From: Lepidostoma basale
Lineage: Eukaryota; Arthropoda; Insecta; Trichoptera; Lepidostomatidae
Direction: 5' to 3'
Assembly (NCBI GenBank): GCA_022606425.2
Contig: JAHDVF020000900.1
Location: forward strand, 122,847 to 186,846
Length of the DNA stretch: 64,000 nucleotides
Shown: in pieces, positions 1-11,434 of the stretch
Layout: each line of letters opens with the position of its first letter
Numbering within the stretch: position 1 is the stretch's first letter
The notes under the pieces: model-generated
What the model saw: only the letters and a program-made list of their open reading frames with translations
Databases searched by the model: none
What the model was told of the DNA's origin: nothing
Program-made: the position numbers and the translations under genes

Positions 1-3000
1 ATTCTTCCAGGGCTAGAGCACGCGTGTCGTTCCATCGAGGGGTATACCAAGAGCTGTATGCCGTCCTGGAATCCCAGCAGTTCAGCTCCAAATACCATCC
101 TGAGCTGCAGGCCATGTGGTACAGGGCGCACTACAGAGAAGCCGAGAAGGTCAGAGGACGTCCTCTTGGTAAGTTGAAATCTAACCTAACCTAACCTAGC
201 TTCAATACAAACATATTTGAGGGTATTATAGTTGCAAACCTGGCAAACTCCATCATTTGATGTTTTGAGTAAATCGCAAAAAACTGATACGCTAATAAAA
301 TGCGCTTTTTTACGATATTTATTTTTTCCATCTCAACCAGTTAGTATTTTAAAAGTAATCAGCCATGAAATAATCATCATTATGTTGATAATTAAAGCAA
401 AATAATGAATTTCATTTTGGAGTTTGCCAGCTTTGCAACACTCGAGTGGAGGTTGCCATGTTTGCAACAAACCCTATATTTTAATAGCACAATTCTTCAG
501 AATGAAGACGAATTTGAAACTGAAAATCAATAAAAATTGTGTGCAAATGTATTATGAATAAGACCATATTCATATCTCACTTTTGATTGTTGGTGGAGTT
601 TGCCGGGTTTGCAAATAATACCCTCATTTAATATCTCAAATGCTGATATAAGAAAGGAATATTGAACGAAAGAAGGTATTATGAACAAAATTATGAAAGG
701 ATCGCTGCGTTCGCAGCTATATAGTAGAACAGACCATATATAACATTTAATCATTCTTTATCGGAGTTTCTAGTTAAGATTATCGTTGCAAAAGAATGTT
801 CTTATTTTATTAAATGCAGCTCGTGCAACTTGAATTCTGCATTTTATTTCAATGTCCGGGTCAAGCGCTTTAGTGATAATGCTGCCAAGGTATTTAAATT
901 GGTCGACCATTTCAACATTCGCACCATTCAGTTGCAGAGTGGATGCAGAATAGTTAAGTCGGCCAAATGTCATCCATTTGGTCTTCTAAACCTTGATTTT
1001 CAAACCCAGATCCTCTCCTGCTATATCAATTTTATTTAGGAGTTCTTGAAGATCGGGTATACCGTCAGCTAAAATAACTGTGTCATCAGCATACCTGATG
1101 TTATTAACAATAACCCCATTAACCTTCACTCCCAGGCTGGAGTTTTCAACACACTGGAAGATTTGATTGGAATCAGTCAGAAGTATCTCATAATAAAATT
1201 AAACTATCTAACTAACTAACCATCACGCCGTCTCCCCGAAAGGGTAGGCAGAAAGAATGGACTGTCACACTTTTACTGATGCGGCACTCCATCCTTCTCT
1301 TTTCGCTCCGCGGGAGACGCGGTATGATGGGTTGCGAACCTCATCGCCACCAATAGGCATCTCCCGCGCACACTTCCATCGTCCAACATCCACAAAATAA
1401 ATCTTAAACAAATAATATAAAATACAATGATGTAAAATAAAATAACAAAATAAAAATAATTTAACAAAATGTTCTTTTTAGATGGTGCACATATTGTCTA
1501 TTTAATTTATGTTCCACGAATCCACCGTTTTTTAATTTAGCACATAATGTAATAACACATAATGTTTTTTTCGATGTTGCACATATTGACATGGACGATC
1601 CGAACTTTTGTGTTTATTTAATTTATGTTACACGTATCCACCTTTTTTAAATTAGCTGTAATTAGGCACTTAACCAGCAAGAACTTAAAAATAATATTGA
1701 AGAAATTATTCAAATTGTCATTGGAACAAATGAAAAATTTATTTTTACACCTGTCAAAATTCTTTATAAAAACGATAAAACCAATATAATTTTAACAGCA
1801 AAACAATACAAACGTATTACGTGTCACAATTGACTATTATAAAGTGCGTCAACAGTTAAATTGACCAAAACAATTCACTTATACGCGAAATATCTCCAAA
1901 TTTACAGGAGAACCACGTGAACCAAACCAAATTTTCAAAATCAGAACCGGTAATTAATAAAGTTAATTAATGTTTTATTTTCTTACAGGAGCTGTTGACA
2001 AATACAGATTACGAAAAAAATACCCTTTGCCATTAACCATCTGGGATGGGGAGGAAACTGTGTATTGCTTCAAAGAAAAGAGCAGAAATGCTCTTAAAAA
2101 TTGCTACGTCCGAAATAGGTATGTACTGTTATGATTGCAATACCAAAGGTCCCGGACTCGATTACCGGCGATGCCAGTATGATTGTCACACTGTCTTTGG
2201 TCTGGTGTAGAATTCACGTGACAATAAAACGACAAAAGATTACCTACCTATCACATGTCATTAAAATCCGTCAAAAGGAGTATTCCCCATGACACAAAAC
2301 TCTTGTAAATTCCTTCGTTGTGTCACTTGACTATTGTAATGGAATTTATGCAAACATTCCAAAACAACAATTAAACAAACTTCAATCTGCGTTCAATGCA
2401 GCAGCAAGACTCATTAAAGGCATTCCAAAAAAGTCCCATATAACACAACATCTCAAAGAACTTCACTGGCTTAAAAGTCCAGAAAGAATTCAGTATAAAC
2501 TCTGCTGGACAGTCTTCAAAGCGCCACATTGAATGGCCCCAAATTATATATCCGTACTCTGTATAACGGACAGCCTAAATACAAAGAAATCCATACTTCG
2601 CTCGGCGAACTCCTCTGCAATATGAAGATTAGTTGAGCCGAAGCATTGCCCTAGTATAAATTTCGGGGATCGAGCGTTCGCGGTAGCTGGTACATTAGCT
2701 TGGAACAATCTCCCTTCACACCTCAGATGCATAAATGATCCGACAGATTTCAGATCTAAGCTGTAAACCCATCTTCTTCATATATCATACCCAATTTAAA
2801 ACTTGCATATTTTGTTCTATTATACTTTCTAATCGATCGCGAATATCAATCAGATGCAGCGTTCACATTTAGATTTAAAACACGTCTTAATGCGCCCTTG
2901 AGGTGATAACATCTTAAAAACGGCGCTTTAAAAGTTAGCATATTAATATTATTATGAGAATCAATAGCTAAAAAGTACAATTCTTCGTCAGCTTGTCTTC

Positions 3001-6000
3001 ATCCACTGCTGGACGTAAGCCTCTCCACCACCACGCCATCTCTCTCGGTCTCTCGCCAGTGTTCTCCAGGCCCTTCGCACAATATCATCGCTCCATCTTG
3101 TTGTCTTTTGACACTTCTGCGGCCCAACCTTGGCCTCCATTCAGTAACCCTCTGGCTCCATCTTCCATCATCCCGTCGACACACATGACCAACCCACTGC
3201 CACTTCATCCTCGCAATGCATATCCCTTCGTCGGTGGCCCTGGTGCGTCTTCTAATCTCCACGTTGGGTATATGGTCTCTAAGCGAGATACCCAACATGG
3301 ATCTTTCCATGGCCCGTTGTGCAACTTTGATTTTGTGCATTGCTTCTTTAGTTAAAGTCCATGTCTCGCATCCGTAGGTCATCGCAGGTAACACACACTG
3401 GTCCAGCACTATTGTTTTTAAATTTTGTGTTGCATACCTAAAGTAATTGGGTTCAAATAACCTTTTACATACAAATGTGGATGCCTCAAAACTAAAGTCT
3501 TCAACCAGTGCGTCTTGCCAGTCATGATGTACGGAGCCGAGACGTGGACACTGACAAAAGGTCTAGTCTACAGATTCAAGCTCGCCCAATGCGCCATGGA
3601 AAGAGCCATGCTTGGAATAACCTCGTGTGACAGATTTAGAAACGAATTTATTCGACAACAAACCAAGGTGACTGAGGTGGCTCTGACGATGGGCTGGCCA
3701 TATCTGTCGGAGAACCGACAGCCGATGGGGGATACGGGTTCTGGAGTGGAGACCGCGTACAGGATTCTGCAGAGTTGGACGTCCCCCTGCCCGCTGGACC
3801 GACGATCTGAAGAGGATTGCTGGACCTGGATGGATGGGAGCGGCAATTGATAAGGGACGGTGGCGTGCTTTGGGAGAAGCCTACGTTCAGCAGTGGATGA
3901 CAGACGGCTGATGATGATGATGATGATACAAATGTAGAAAGCAATGGGAAACTCCAAATTTAAAGACCCTAGTGGCATTCCAAGAACCGGCAAAAATACA
4001 CTTAGCTGCAAACCAATTCCTTGGATTGAACCATTATTTTTACATTTCTCGTTTATCATTTAATTCTTCTGGTTTTCTAACGCTTTTGATATCTGCCTAG
4101 GTATCCCACTCCAGACGAGAAGAAGAACTTGTCATGCAGGACGGGCTTGACGTTGACACAGGTCTCCAACTGGTTCAAGAACAGGCGCCAAAGAGATAGG
4201 ACACCCCATCATCAACACCCTCATCCACACCTTAGACCGTGAGTATCTCTACGTAAGAATCCTGTTCTTCTTCTTCTTCTTCTTCCTCAGCCTATTCCCG
4301 TCCACTCCTGGACAAAGGCCTCCTCCATTCGCTTCCATGTCACTCTGTCTTGTGCAGACTGCATCCAGGTAACACGATGTGTCTGTTCAGATCATCCTTC
4401 CACCGTAGTTGCGGTCGCTCTGCACCTCTCTTCGCCGTCCACGGTCTCCAAGTCAGCAGTCTTCTTGTCCATTTTTCATCTGAGCTTCTGGCTACGTGAT
4501 CCGCCCATTGCCATTTTAGAGTCGCCACCCGGTGGATGATGTCAGTACCTTTGTTTTTTCTCTCACCGTATCGTTTCTGACTCTGTCTCTTAGGCTTATT
4601 CCTAACATGGCTCTTTCCATTGCTCTTTGGGTCACTCGTAGTTTATCGGCCCTTTGTTTGGACAATGTAACAGTTTCAAGACCATAAGAAGGATGAAAGT
4701 TTTATAAATGCAGTAGAAATGAGATCTTTAAGACGAATGTGTTATATGTAAATCTGTATATGACTAACTAACTAACTAACCATCACGCCATTTCCCCGGA
4801 GGGGTAGGTAGAGAGGATGGATTGCCACAATGCTCTGTCCTGGCCTACCTCTCGGGCTTCCTCTACATTCATACATCGTACCATGCACGCAGTCGATTAT
4901 TCCGACATCGAATGTGACCGCCTTTTAGTATTTGATTAATTTGGTCATGCCACGTTTTCCTCGGTTGTTCTCGGCTTCTTTTTCCACTCACGCTGCTTGT
5001 GTAGGTACATCTTTTTAACCGTTCTACTCTCATCCATTCGTTCTATATGTCCGAACCATCTCAGGGATCCTTTTTAATTTTATCCATGATGCAGTCATCT
5101 GCCTTACATTTCTTTCTTATTTCATCGTTCGGTATTCTATCATACAACGTTTTCCCGCACATTCTTCTTACTGATATCATTTCAACAGCGTTTGTCCTGC
5201 TTTCATCCTTATTTTTTCAGCTCCAAGCTTCGCTTCCATACACGAGGGTTGGCACTAGAACTCCATTGTGTACTGCCAAATTTTCTGATCCAAATTTTCA
5301 CCATTCACACTAATGTTACAGACTGTCATGATTTTTTCTTTTATATTCTATTATACATTGTTATATTATCAAGCGAAAATGGCCGTTCACAATGGAGTTC
5401 TGGTCCCAACCCTTATATATGGAAGCGAAGCTTGCAACTGGCAGAAGAAAGATGAGAGCAGAATAAATGCGGTAGAGATGAGGTCCCTAAGACGTACTCG
5501 TATGTGTGGTAGAACGATGTACGACAGAATCTCAAATGCTGATATTAGGAAGGAATGTAGAGCGAAAGAAGGTATTACCTATGAACAAAATTATGAAAGG
5601 TTCGCTGCGTTGGTTCGGACATATGGAGCACATGGGTGAAGAAAGAATGGTTTAAAAAGTATACGTTAACGATGTAAATGGAGTAAGGAGTCGAGGTAGA
5701 CTGGGGAAAACATGGCATGACCAAATTAATCAAATATTAAAGGTTGGTCATGTCAGAAGCCGGAAAAATCGACGTACGTGTATGACTCGATGTATGAATG
5801 TGGAGGAAGCTAGAGAGGTGTGTCAGGATAGAGTAGTGTGGCGGTCCATTCTCTCTGCCTACCCCTGCGGGGAAACGGCGTGATGGTTTGTTGTTGTTGT
5901 TTGTTATATTCATACATCGTAACAAGAACGCTCGTCAATTTTAGATACTAGTTTTAACATCTGAAGAAATTCAATTTAAGAAGTTCTTACGATCTTATCT

Positions 6001-9000
6001 ATGAAAGAAAACCTTTATTCTTTGATTGTTTAAACAAGCCAATCAAAAAATACATATTTTATGTGTCCTGCGCCGTTAATTCGGTCATATTTAAAACAAA
6101 GAGCGAATTGTTCTTTATTTAAAAGCGTTTCCCGCCAAAAGGAGCGACCCGCCGGCGACAGGGATTCCGAATTCGAAAACATTTAAAAATCTCCGCCCAT
6201 TTCGCCGTTCGGTGTTCGAATGCATTGTTTCAAAATTCGAACGCGCCGACAGATGTCAACGATTTTTTTTTAAATGTCTCCGTTCTTGATAAATTTAAGG
6301 CGTAATGTGGAATTCTATAATGACGAATTTATTTTTTATGAAACAATAAAGAGATTTTTTCAAGAAAATTCGATATTTAAATGAATTAAAACGCTGTTTT
6401 TTTTACATTTTATATATTATACAAACAAACAAAATTCATACGTCGTTTCGCCGCAGGGGTAGGCAGAGAGAATGGATCGCCACACTACCTATCCTGACAC
6501 ACTTCTCTAGCATCCTAAAATGAGTCGCACATCGATTATTTCGACTTCTAACATGACCAACCTTTAAAATTTGATTAATTTGGTAGTGCCACGTTTTCCT
6601 CGGTCTACCTCGACTCCGTACTCCATTTACATCGTTAACGCATACTTTTTTAAACATTATTTTTCCATCCATGCGCTCCATATGTCCGAACCGACCAGCG
6701 ATCCTTTCATTATTTTGTTCATAATACCTTCTTCAGATCTACATTTCTTTCTTATATCAGCATTTGAGATTCTGTCGTACATCATTCTACCACGCATACG
6801 TTTTAGGGATCTCATCTCTACTGCATTTATTCTGCTCTCATCCTTCTTCTGCCAGTTCCATGCTTCGCTTCTATACATAAGCGTTGGGATCAGAACTCCA
6901 GAGTTTTCTCGGAGTCTTCCGGAGTTCGAGGTGGCGCAGGATAGAGATGCCTTTGTTGCAGTGATCGCCAACTTTGGGGGGACCTGACACGGCACCGAAA
7001 GAGAGAGAGAATTAAAAGGAAAAAGTGGGATGATCAAATCAATCAAATATTAAATGTCCGTCACGTGAGGAGTCAGAAAAATCAACGTGCATGCATTATA
7101 CGATTTATGAATGTAGAGGAAGCTAAAGAAGCATGTCAGGATAGAACAGTGTGGCGGTCCTTTCTGCCTATCCCTTCAATGAGATGGCATGATGGTTAAT
7201 TAGTTAGTTTTATAAATTTAAACATGAAAGTAATTTTAAATTGTACTATGGTGTATATTTAGAAATGAAATGAAAGAACAATAATATTATATGCTCCATA
7301 AAGTCAGATAATATCTGATGTCTTAATCTGATTAGTTATCACTGGACTGGGTGTCCAGTGGAGGCTTGTGAGACATTAGTAATTATTAAGATATTTGGTA
7401 ATACGACACCTGAGAATCAAAACATGGAGTTGTTCCCACTGTAGCACTGAGGATACAATGAACAGTGATGTAACCTTGTTCTTATCATCTTTCAAAGCAA
7501 AATATATAATAATTAAATATAACTAACTAACTAACTAACTAACCATCACGTCATCTCCCGAAGGGGTGGCAGAAAGAATGGACTGCCACACTTTTCTTTC
7601 CTGACATATTTCTCTCGCTTCCTCAACATTCATACATCGTGTCATGCACGTGCATCGATTTCTCCTCACGTGGCCGACATTCAATATTTGATTTATTTGA
7701 TCGTGCCACGTTTTCCTCGGTCTTCCGATTCTATTTCTAGTTCCATTTACATCGTTAACATATACTTTTTTTACTTCTTCATTCATTCTTTCCATATGTC
7801 CAAACCATCTTAATGATCCTTTCATTATTTTGTTCATAACACCATCATTCGCACTGCATTCACTTCTTATATTTTCATTCGACACTCTATCATACACAGA
7901 GTATCCACACATTCGTCTAAGAGATCTCATTTATATTGCATTTATTCTACTTTCATCCTTCTTTTGCCAGTTCCATGCTTCACTTCCATACATAAGGGTC
8001 GGCACAAGAGCACCATTATGCATTGCCATCTTAGCTTTTTAGATAAGCATTTGTTTGGAGTGAGATCGCTCTTGACGCAGCTTGGACTTTATTTGTAATG
8101 TGTGGCCCCCATGTCAGTTTTGGTACAAGGAATACCTTGGCCGAACCTATTTATGATGGGAGGAATGTGTATTTTACTGAAAATTGATATAATAAGCTAA
8201 CTTATATATTTGCTACCTCGGTAGAATGATAGCAGGCTCAGGCGGTACGGAGGAAGATGCAGCCAGCAGACTCAACAAGGCAAGGGAAGCTTTCGCAATG
8301 CTTCGCCCTGTATGGCGTTCCAGTATCATTTCGAAAGCTCAAGTTCCAAATATTCACTCTATAATGTGTGGTAAATCTGTATATTATAGAGCGTCAAATG
8401 CAAATATAAGAAGTGAATGCGGTGCGAATGAAAGTGTTATGAACAAAATAATGAAAGGAACATTAATATGATTTTTTTTTTTTTTTTAATTTTTAATTGT
8501 ATCTCAATAGAGACGAAGACGTAAACTGGAAACTGAACATGGATGATCAAGGTGTTTACAGGACTTATGTTATGTACCTAACCACCCGTTACCACAAATC
8601 ATTGATCTGTTCCCACGTCTTCGTCCGACTAGTTTGTTTATATTATTAATATAAGGGCTCGAACGCGAGGTTATTGATCTGTTCCTACAGGTACCTACAT
8701 GTGTCATCGAACAAAGAGATGCACACTACTTAAGCCGAACCGCATCTAGGATTGAACCAGATACAATTGCATTTCCTTAAAAGTAACACGTCCAGATACA
8801 ATTGCATTTCCTTAAAAGTAACACGTCCAGATACAATTACAACTCTTCTTTACCTATGTAATTTCTTATTGTTTATCGTCTTAAAATAAAGTTCTATACA
8901 TAAAAATTCAATCGTGTTGGAAGTTATTCCATCCCTAAAATCCTCACCCGAAGGATAAATCATAAAATTGGTGGCAAAGTGGCAAGACCCACCACAACAT

Positions 9001-10075
9001 AAAACTTATGACCTGTCATTGGTTGGGTTAAGCGCACGCTTTATGTAATTACAACATTCCCCATTTCACCTTTGTTATTTGTGATCATGCATGACAAATT
9101 TTTGGAAGATGTATATATACTTCAAAATCCATATTTATCTTCACGTGGCAGTTTCAGTCAGCCATCTATGTAGATTTGGTTGCACTAGTGAATTTTTCAA
9201 GAATTAACCTATACAACCGACCCACTAACGCCATCTATGGAGAATGATTTTCGGCATTTAGCAAACTACCTTATTAACACAATGTGAAGGCTGTTGACCA
9301 ACATATTGTTAGAAGCCGCTAGGAGTATTATTCCATTCTATATGCCAAAGAATTTTGACCAGAATATTTGAAGACCAAATATTTGTGAATGTATACTTAT
9401 ACCTGTATATAAATCCTGGATTTACACCAAAGGGTGGTTAATTCAAATTTTTAATTGTATCTCAATAGAGACGAAGACGTAAACTGGAAACTGAACATGG
9501 ATGATCAAGGTGTTTACAGGACTTATGACCTGTCATTGGTTGGGTTAAGCGCACGCTTTATGTAATTACTATGGTTTGGACGCTTTATGTAATTACTTAT
9601 GTACGCTTTATGCACGCTTTATGTAATTACTATATTAATATGGTTTGGACACGTGGGAAGAATGAGTGAAGAGAGAATGGTGAATATGGTATATGTAAAC
9701 GACGTGAACGGAACTACAAATAGAGGAATACCGAGAAAAACATGACACGATCAAATCAATCAAATATTGAATTCTGTCACGTGAGAGTCAAAGAAATCGA
9801 CGTGCGTGCATGGCAAGATGTATGAATGTAGAGATTTACATCATTGTTTAAGAAACATTAAATAAAGGTCATTTTGTTTAATGCTGTATATTTTTTTCAG
9901 AGACAATATGGTGATATCTTCGCAGCAGTTCAATCAGCAGCAACTTGGCGGACTCGGAATCAACGGAGCAAACCTTCAAGGTGCCTTGGACAGAATGGCT
10001 GCAGGAATATTCCCCTTGGGATCTTCATCCAGTCAATACTACCAACCAGAAGGACCCTTCGCTCACAACGGCTAA
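1..10075 (+). CDS. Six4: Six4/5-type SIX homeobox transcription factor, 3' part of gene (5' end outside window)
   Basis: A sequence-specific nuclear transcription factor. Visible exons are 11-168, 1989-2118, 4101-4238 and 9901-10075; they join in phase and end at TAA 10073-10075. They encode the second half of the SIX domain (helices with [15 protein letters not shown]), the complete homeodomain ([20 protein letters not shown] ... [13 protein letters not shown]) and a short tail rich in Q, G and S. The [10 protein letters not shown] stretch and RYPTPDEKK point to the Six4/5 subfamily: Six1/2 has SRSVLREWY, Six3/6 has CFKERTR. In known animals this subfamily acts in muscle and gonad development with Eya partners; that role is family knowledge. 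Oddities are ALKNCYVRN and LSCRTG where relatives usually have more basic residues, and only about 70 residues after the homeodomain. The gene converges on GANAB. The 5' exon(s) and 3' UTR are not seen. Confidence 0.93.
11..168 (+). CDS. Six4: Six4 exon (C-terminal half of SIX domain)
   Basis: Translates to [20 protein letters not shown] and on to EKVRGRPLG, the end of the SIX domain. A probable acceptor (ttccag) ends at base 10, and the donor GTAAGT starts at 169. The exon ends in phase 1 and joins the next exon as GGA (Gly). If the base-10 acceptor is not used, the exon continues left of the window. Confidence 0.88.
183..198. repeat. short (CCTAA)n telomere-like tract
   Basis: About three CCTAA units sit 15 bp into the Six4 intron. 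They match the insect telomere unit TTAGG on the opposite strand, but are too short to mean more than a chance or interstitial motif. Confidence 0.45.
216..629. mobile_element. MITE with ~33-bp terminal inverted repeats
   Basis: The left end (GGGTATTATAGTTGCAAACC, from 221) is mirrored at 595-625 (tttgccgggtttgcaaataa). The interior is AT-rich with no coding capacity. It is a non-autonomous DNA element in a Six4 intron; family unknown. Confidence 0.65.
632..720 (+). mobile_element. RTE-like family A2 fragment
   Basis: Encodes the remnant of the RT C-terminal stretch (NADIRKEC, then [14 protein letters not shown]) seen in longer copies at 5375 and 62283. It is broken by a stop and lost at both ends. 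Confidence 0.65.
775..1190 (-). mobile_element. Non-LTR reverse transcriptase fragment with YADD box
   Basis: The - strand translation gives [15 protein letters not shown], an RT palm active-site box, then a stop, then a thumb/connection segment ([19 protein letters not shown]). A dead 5'-truncated fragment; clade probably RTE or Jockey-like. Confidence 0.7.
1196..1960 (-). mobile_element. T1 element: non-autonomous retroelement with RTE-A 3' terminus
   Basis: The family also appears at 23028-23560, 24485-25490, 28389-28670 and 49045-49225. Read on the - strand it ends with the same ~45 bp and (TTAG)n tail as RTE-A copies, but its body is unrelated and non-coding. It looks like a SINE-type hitch-hiker of RTE-A. 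Confidence 0.7.
1989..2118 (+). CDS. Six4: Six4 exon (start of homeodomain)
   Basis: Acceptor cttacag ends at 1988; donor GTATGT starts at 2119. It encodes [20 protein letters not shown] followed by [22 protein letters not shown], i.e. the SIX-homeodomain junction and homeodomain helices 1-2. Phase is 1 in and 2 out, matching both neighbours. Confidence 0.93.
2140..2235 (+). mobile_element. tRNA-derived SINE remnant
   Basis: Contains a B-box-like motif (GGTCCCGGACTCGATTACCG) followed by a body ending TGGTGTAGAATTCACGTGAC, shared with the copy at 24405. The A-box part is missing. Confidence 0.55.
2310..2935 (+). mobile_element. CR1/Jockey-type LINE 3' fragment
   Basis: Encodes [20 protein letters not shown] and [20 protein letters not shown], the RT C-terminal region typical of CR1/L2-type elements, with several stops after residue 70. 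Related pieces lie at 24065, 38105 and 41580-42110. Confidence 0.75.
2985..3412 (-). mobile_element. RTE-like family E 3' end
   Basis: The 136-residue frame ([20 protein letters not shown], later [15 protein letters not shown]) is the RT C-terminus of RTE-type LINEs. It is truncated at the 5' end and ends in LTSSSG. Confidence 0.8.
3500..3930 (+). mobile_element. RTE-like family E 3' end with (ATG)n tail
   Basis: Starts [20 protein letters not shown]; a frame break follows near 3680. It ends at cagtggatgacagacggctg and a (ATG)n tail at 3909-3926, the usual microsatellite end of RTE insertions. Confidence 0.8.
4101..4238 (+). CDS. Six4: Six4 exon (recognition helix of homeodomain)
   Basis: Acceptor gcctag ends at 4100; donor GTGAGT starts at 4239. 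It encodes [20 protein letters not shown] then [13 protein letters not shown], the third, DNA-contacting helix, followed by a His/Pro-rich run ([13 protein letters not shown]). Phase 2 in and 2 out. Confidence 0.94.
4262..4690 (-). mobile_element. RTE-like family C 3' end with (AAG)n tail
   Basis: The - strand encodes [21 protein letters not shown] (TTC)n run at 4266-4285 is the tail. The copy starts 24 bp after the Six4 homeodomain exon. The same family is at 29875 and 10459. Confidence 0.8.
4752..5335 (-). mobile_element. RTE-like family A copy, (TTAG)n tail
   Basis: The tail (ctaactaactaactaacc) is at 4758-4780, followed by the shared 3' terminus. The coding region is scattered over broken frames. 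It lies head to head with the + copy at 5375. Confidence 0.8.
5375..5895 (+). mobile_element. RTE-like family A2 copy
   Basis: Encodes [20 protein letters not shown] and [20 protein letters not shown], with small indels and a stop before 5660. The 3' end (ctgcggggaaacggcgtgatgg) runs into a GTT-rich tail. Confidence 0.8.
5896..6434. other. AT-rich intron DNA, nothing identified
   Basis: Six4 intron sequence with no coding frame and no repeat that I can match elsewhere in the window. Confidence 0.5.
6435..6905 (-). mobile_element. RTE-like family A2 copy
   Basis: The 3' terminus (cgtcgtttcgccgcaggggt on +) is at 6441. Coding pieces such as [20 protein letters not shown] are visible on -. The copy stops abruptly at the family F fragment at 6906. 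Confidence 0.75.
6906..7205 (+). mobile_element. Chimera of RTE family F end (6906-7005) and family A end (7010-7205)
   Basis: The first part encodes [17 protein letters not shown], the family F C-terminus also at 41062-41307. The second is a truncated family A 3' end with a short ttagttag tail. Confidence 0.65.
7206..7521. other. Unassigned intron DNA
   Basis: No coding frame and no match to the repeat families recognised here. Confidence 0.45.
7522..8045 (-). mobile_element. RTE-like family A copy, (TTAG)n tail
   Basis: The tail is at 7520-7542 on the left. The 131-residue - frame ([20 protein letters not shown], later [20 protein letters not shown]) is mostly open. Confidence 0.85.
8215..8470 (+). 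mobile_element. Joined RT fragments
   Basis: 8226-8335 encodes [20 protein letters not shown], an RT connection region. It runs straight into a family A piece ([20 protein letters not shown]) ending in a T run. Two truncated elements fused. Confidence 0.65.
8485..9625. mobile_element. M2 MITE copies, rearranged, with a 35-bp tandem repeat
   Basis: The M2 signature (tatctcaatagagacgaaga) occurs at 8500 and 9461. The inner body shares acaggacttatgacctgtca and cgcacgctttatgtaattac with copies at 21855, 23635, 34780 and 50523. At 8757-8840 a 35-bp unit starting ccagatacaattgc is repeated about 2.3 times. Confidence 0.65.
9625..9838 (+). mobile_element. RTE-like family A fragment
   Basis: Contains remnants of [20 protein letters not shown] and the GIPRKT region with indels. 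It ends 62 bp before the last Six4 exon. Confidence 0.7.
9901..10075 (+). CDS. Six4: Six4 terminal exon
   Basis: A T-rich tract plus AG ends at 9900. The exon completes codon CC|A (Pro) and encodes a 58-residue Gln/Gly/Ser-rich C-terminus ending PEGPFAHNG, then TAA at 10073-10075. The frame agrees with the previous exon only through this acceptor. No clear polyadenylation signal precedes the repeat DNA that begins about 10 bp after the stop. Confidence 0.8.
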
Positions 10076-10084
10076 AAAAATATA

Positions 10085-10455
10085 TAGAATGTCTTCTTCC
10101 TGTCCTGTCTTGAATGGGTCCTAGATGATGTTTCTCCATCTGATTCTATTGTGCTTCTTTTGATTCTGACGCCTTTACCATATCCTGCAGAGTTCTCTGG
10201 GTGGCTGTAGGTTAATATGGCTTCCTCTTCTAGTCCAACAACTCGGAACTGTCTTAGTGTCCTAGTGTCAAGAATGTATGAAGTATGCAACAAGTATGAC
10301 CTTGTGATGAACGTGTCAAGGTATTTGGCACATTGAAAAGGAAGAATGGCAGATTGTGACATAAGTGCGGACGGTGAGAAATTTGAGCATGTCCAGGAGT
10401 GGGCGGGAATAGGCTGAGGAAGAAGAAGGCCAAGGAACGCATGGCGTTATCAAAT
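10085..10455. mobile_element. Patchwork of RT fragments downstream of Six4
   Basis: 10085-10240 resembles an RT end on -. 10250-10392 on + encodes VSRMYEVCNKYDLVMNVS (family A). 10393-10428 is a family C terminus with an AAG tail. All begin right after the Six4 stop, so the native 3' UTR is obscured. Confidence 0.6.
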
Positions 10456-11199
10456 CTTCCTCAGCCTATTCCCGTCCACTCCTGGACAAAGGCCTATTCC
10501 ATTTGCTTCCACGTTTTGTGCAGACTGTATCCAGGTTATTCTTTTGAATAGATCTGACGATCTGTGACACAGAAATCATATCTCGTCGGATGATGAGATC
10601 CAGCTGTCCCTCCATCTCTTAGGCGGTCTTCCAGGTGGGTGGTGTCCGGAGGGGATTTCATAAGCGGCTGTATATGCAAGTCTGTCACCATCCATTCGGG
10701 CTACATGGTCCCTCCAGTATCTTCTTCTGGATCTACTCCACTGAACGATATCCTCTATTTTGCAAATTTTTCTTATGTCTACGTTGCGGACACGATCTTG
10801 GAGAGTTTTTCCAGTGATTGATCTTAGGACCTTCATCTCCGATGTTCTTAGTAGTTCCTTGGTTCGGACAGTGTCGGCCCGCGTCTCTACAGCGTACGTC
10901 ATGATAGGTCGCACGCATGTTTTATAAATTCTGATCTTGCTGTCGACACGCATGTGCTTGTTCTTCCAGACCAGATACTTCAGGCATCCTGACACGGCGG
11001 AGGCTTTACTGACTTGTTCTCGTACTTCGGTATAAAGGTCATTATGGCTGCAGATCTCTACTCCCAAATATCTGAAGCTCATTACTTGCTCCACAGGTAT
11101 ATCATCAACAGTCAGCTTACATCTTGTAGGTTGCCTAGATACAGTGAGACTTTTTGTTTTGTTGACTGATATAGGCAGATTGGTTAATCTTATATACAT
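10456..11199 (-). mobile_element. RTE-like family D 3' end
   Basis: A 207-residue open - frame: ISVNKTKSLTVSRQPTRCKL, FRYLGVEICSHNDLYTEVRE, VRPIMTYAVETRADT, and HPPGRPPKRWRDSW. This is the RT C-terminal half, truncated before the catalytic box. A family C end sits at its 3' edge (10459-10545). Confidence 0.8.
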
Positions 11200-11434
11200 A
11201 TGTTTGTTTAAACAATTATAGCTTTAATTCTTTTTAATAATGTTTTATATTTTATGACGTACTCAAGTTTGTCCAAATTTACTTATTCATTTAATAAAAT
11301 AACCAAAAGCGAAAGGGAAGGTGAAACAAAACAAGATATATTTATAACACCTACAAATATTATAACCTTACATTACATTTCTATACACAAATCTTTTCTA
11401 GTTATTAATTTTTTAAAAATTTGAATCAACTATT
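11200..11434. other. AT-rich intergenic DNA
   Basis: No coding frame and no recognised repeat. Confidence 0.45.

Noticed and set aside
183..198. Telomere or subtelomere signal from (CCTAA)3
   Set aside because: Only three units inside a Six4 intron.
2993..3355. 120-residue + frame rich in Ser/Pro/His
   Set aside because: Antisense to an RTE C-terminus with conserved RT motifs on -.
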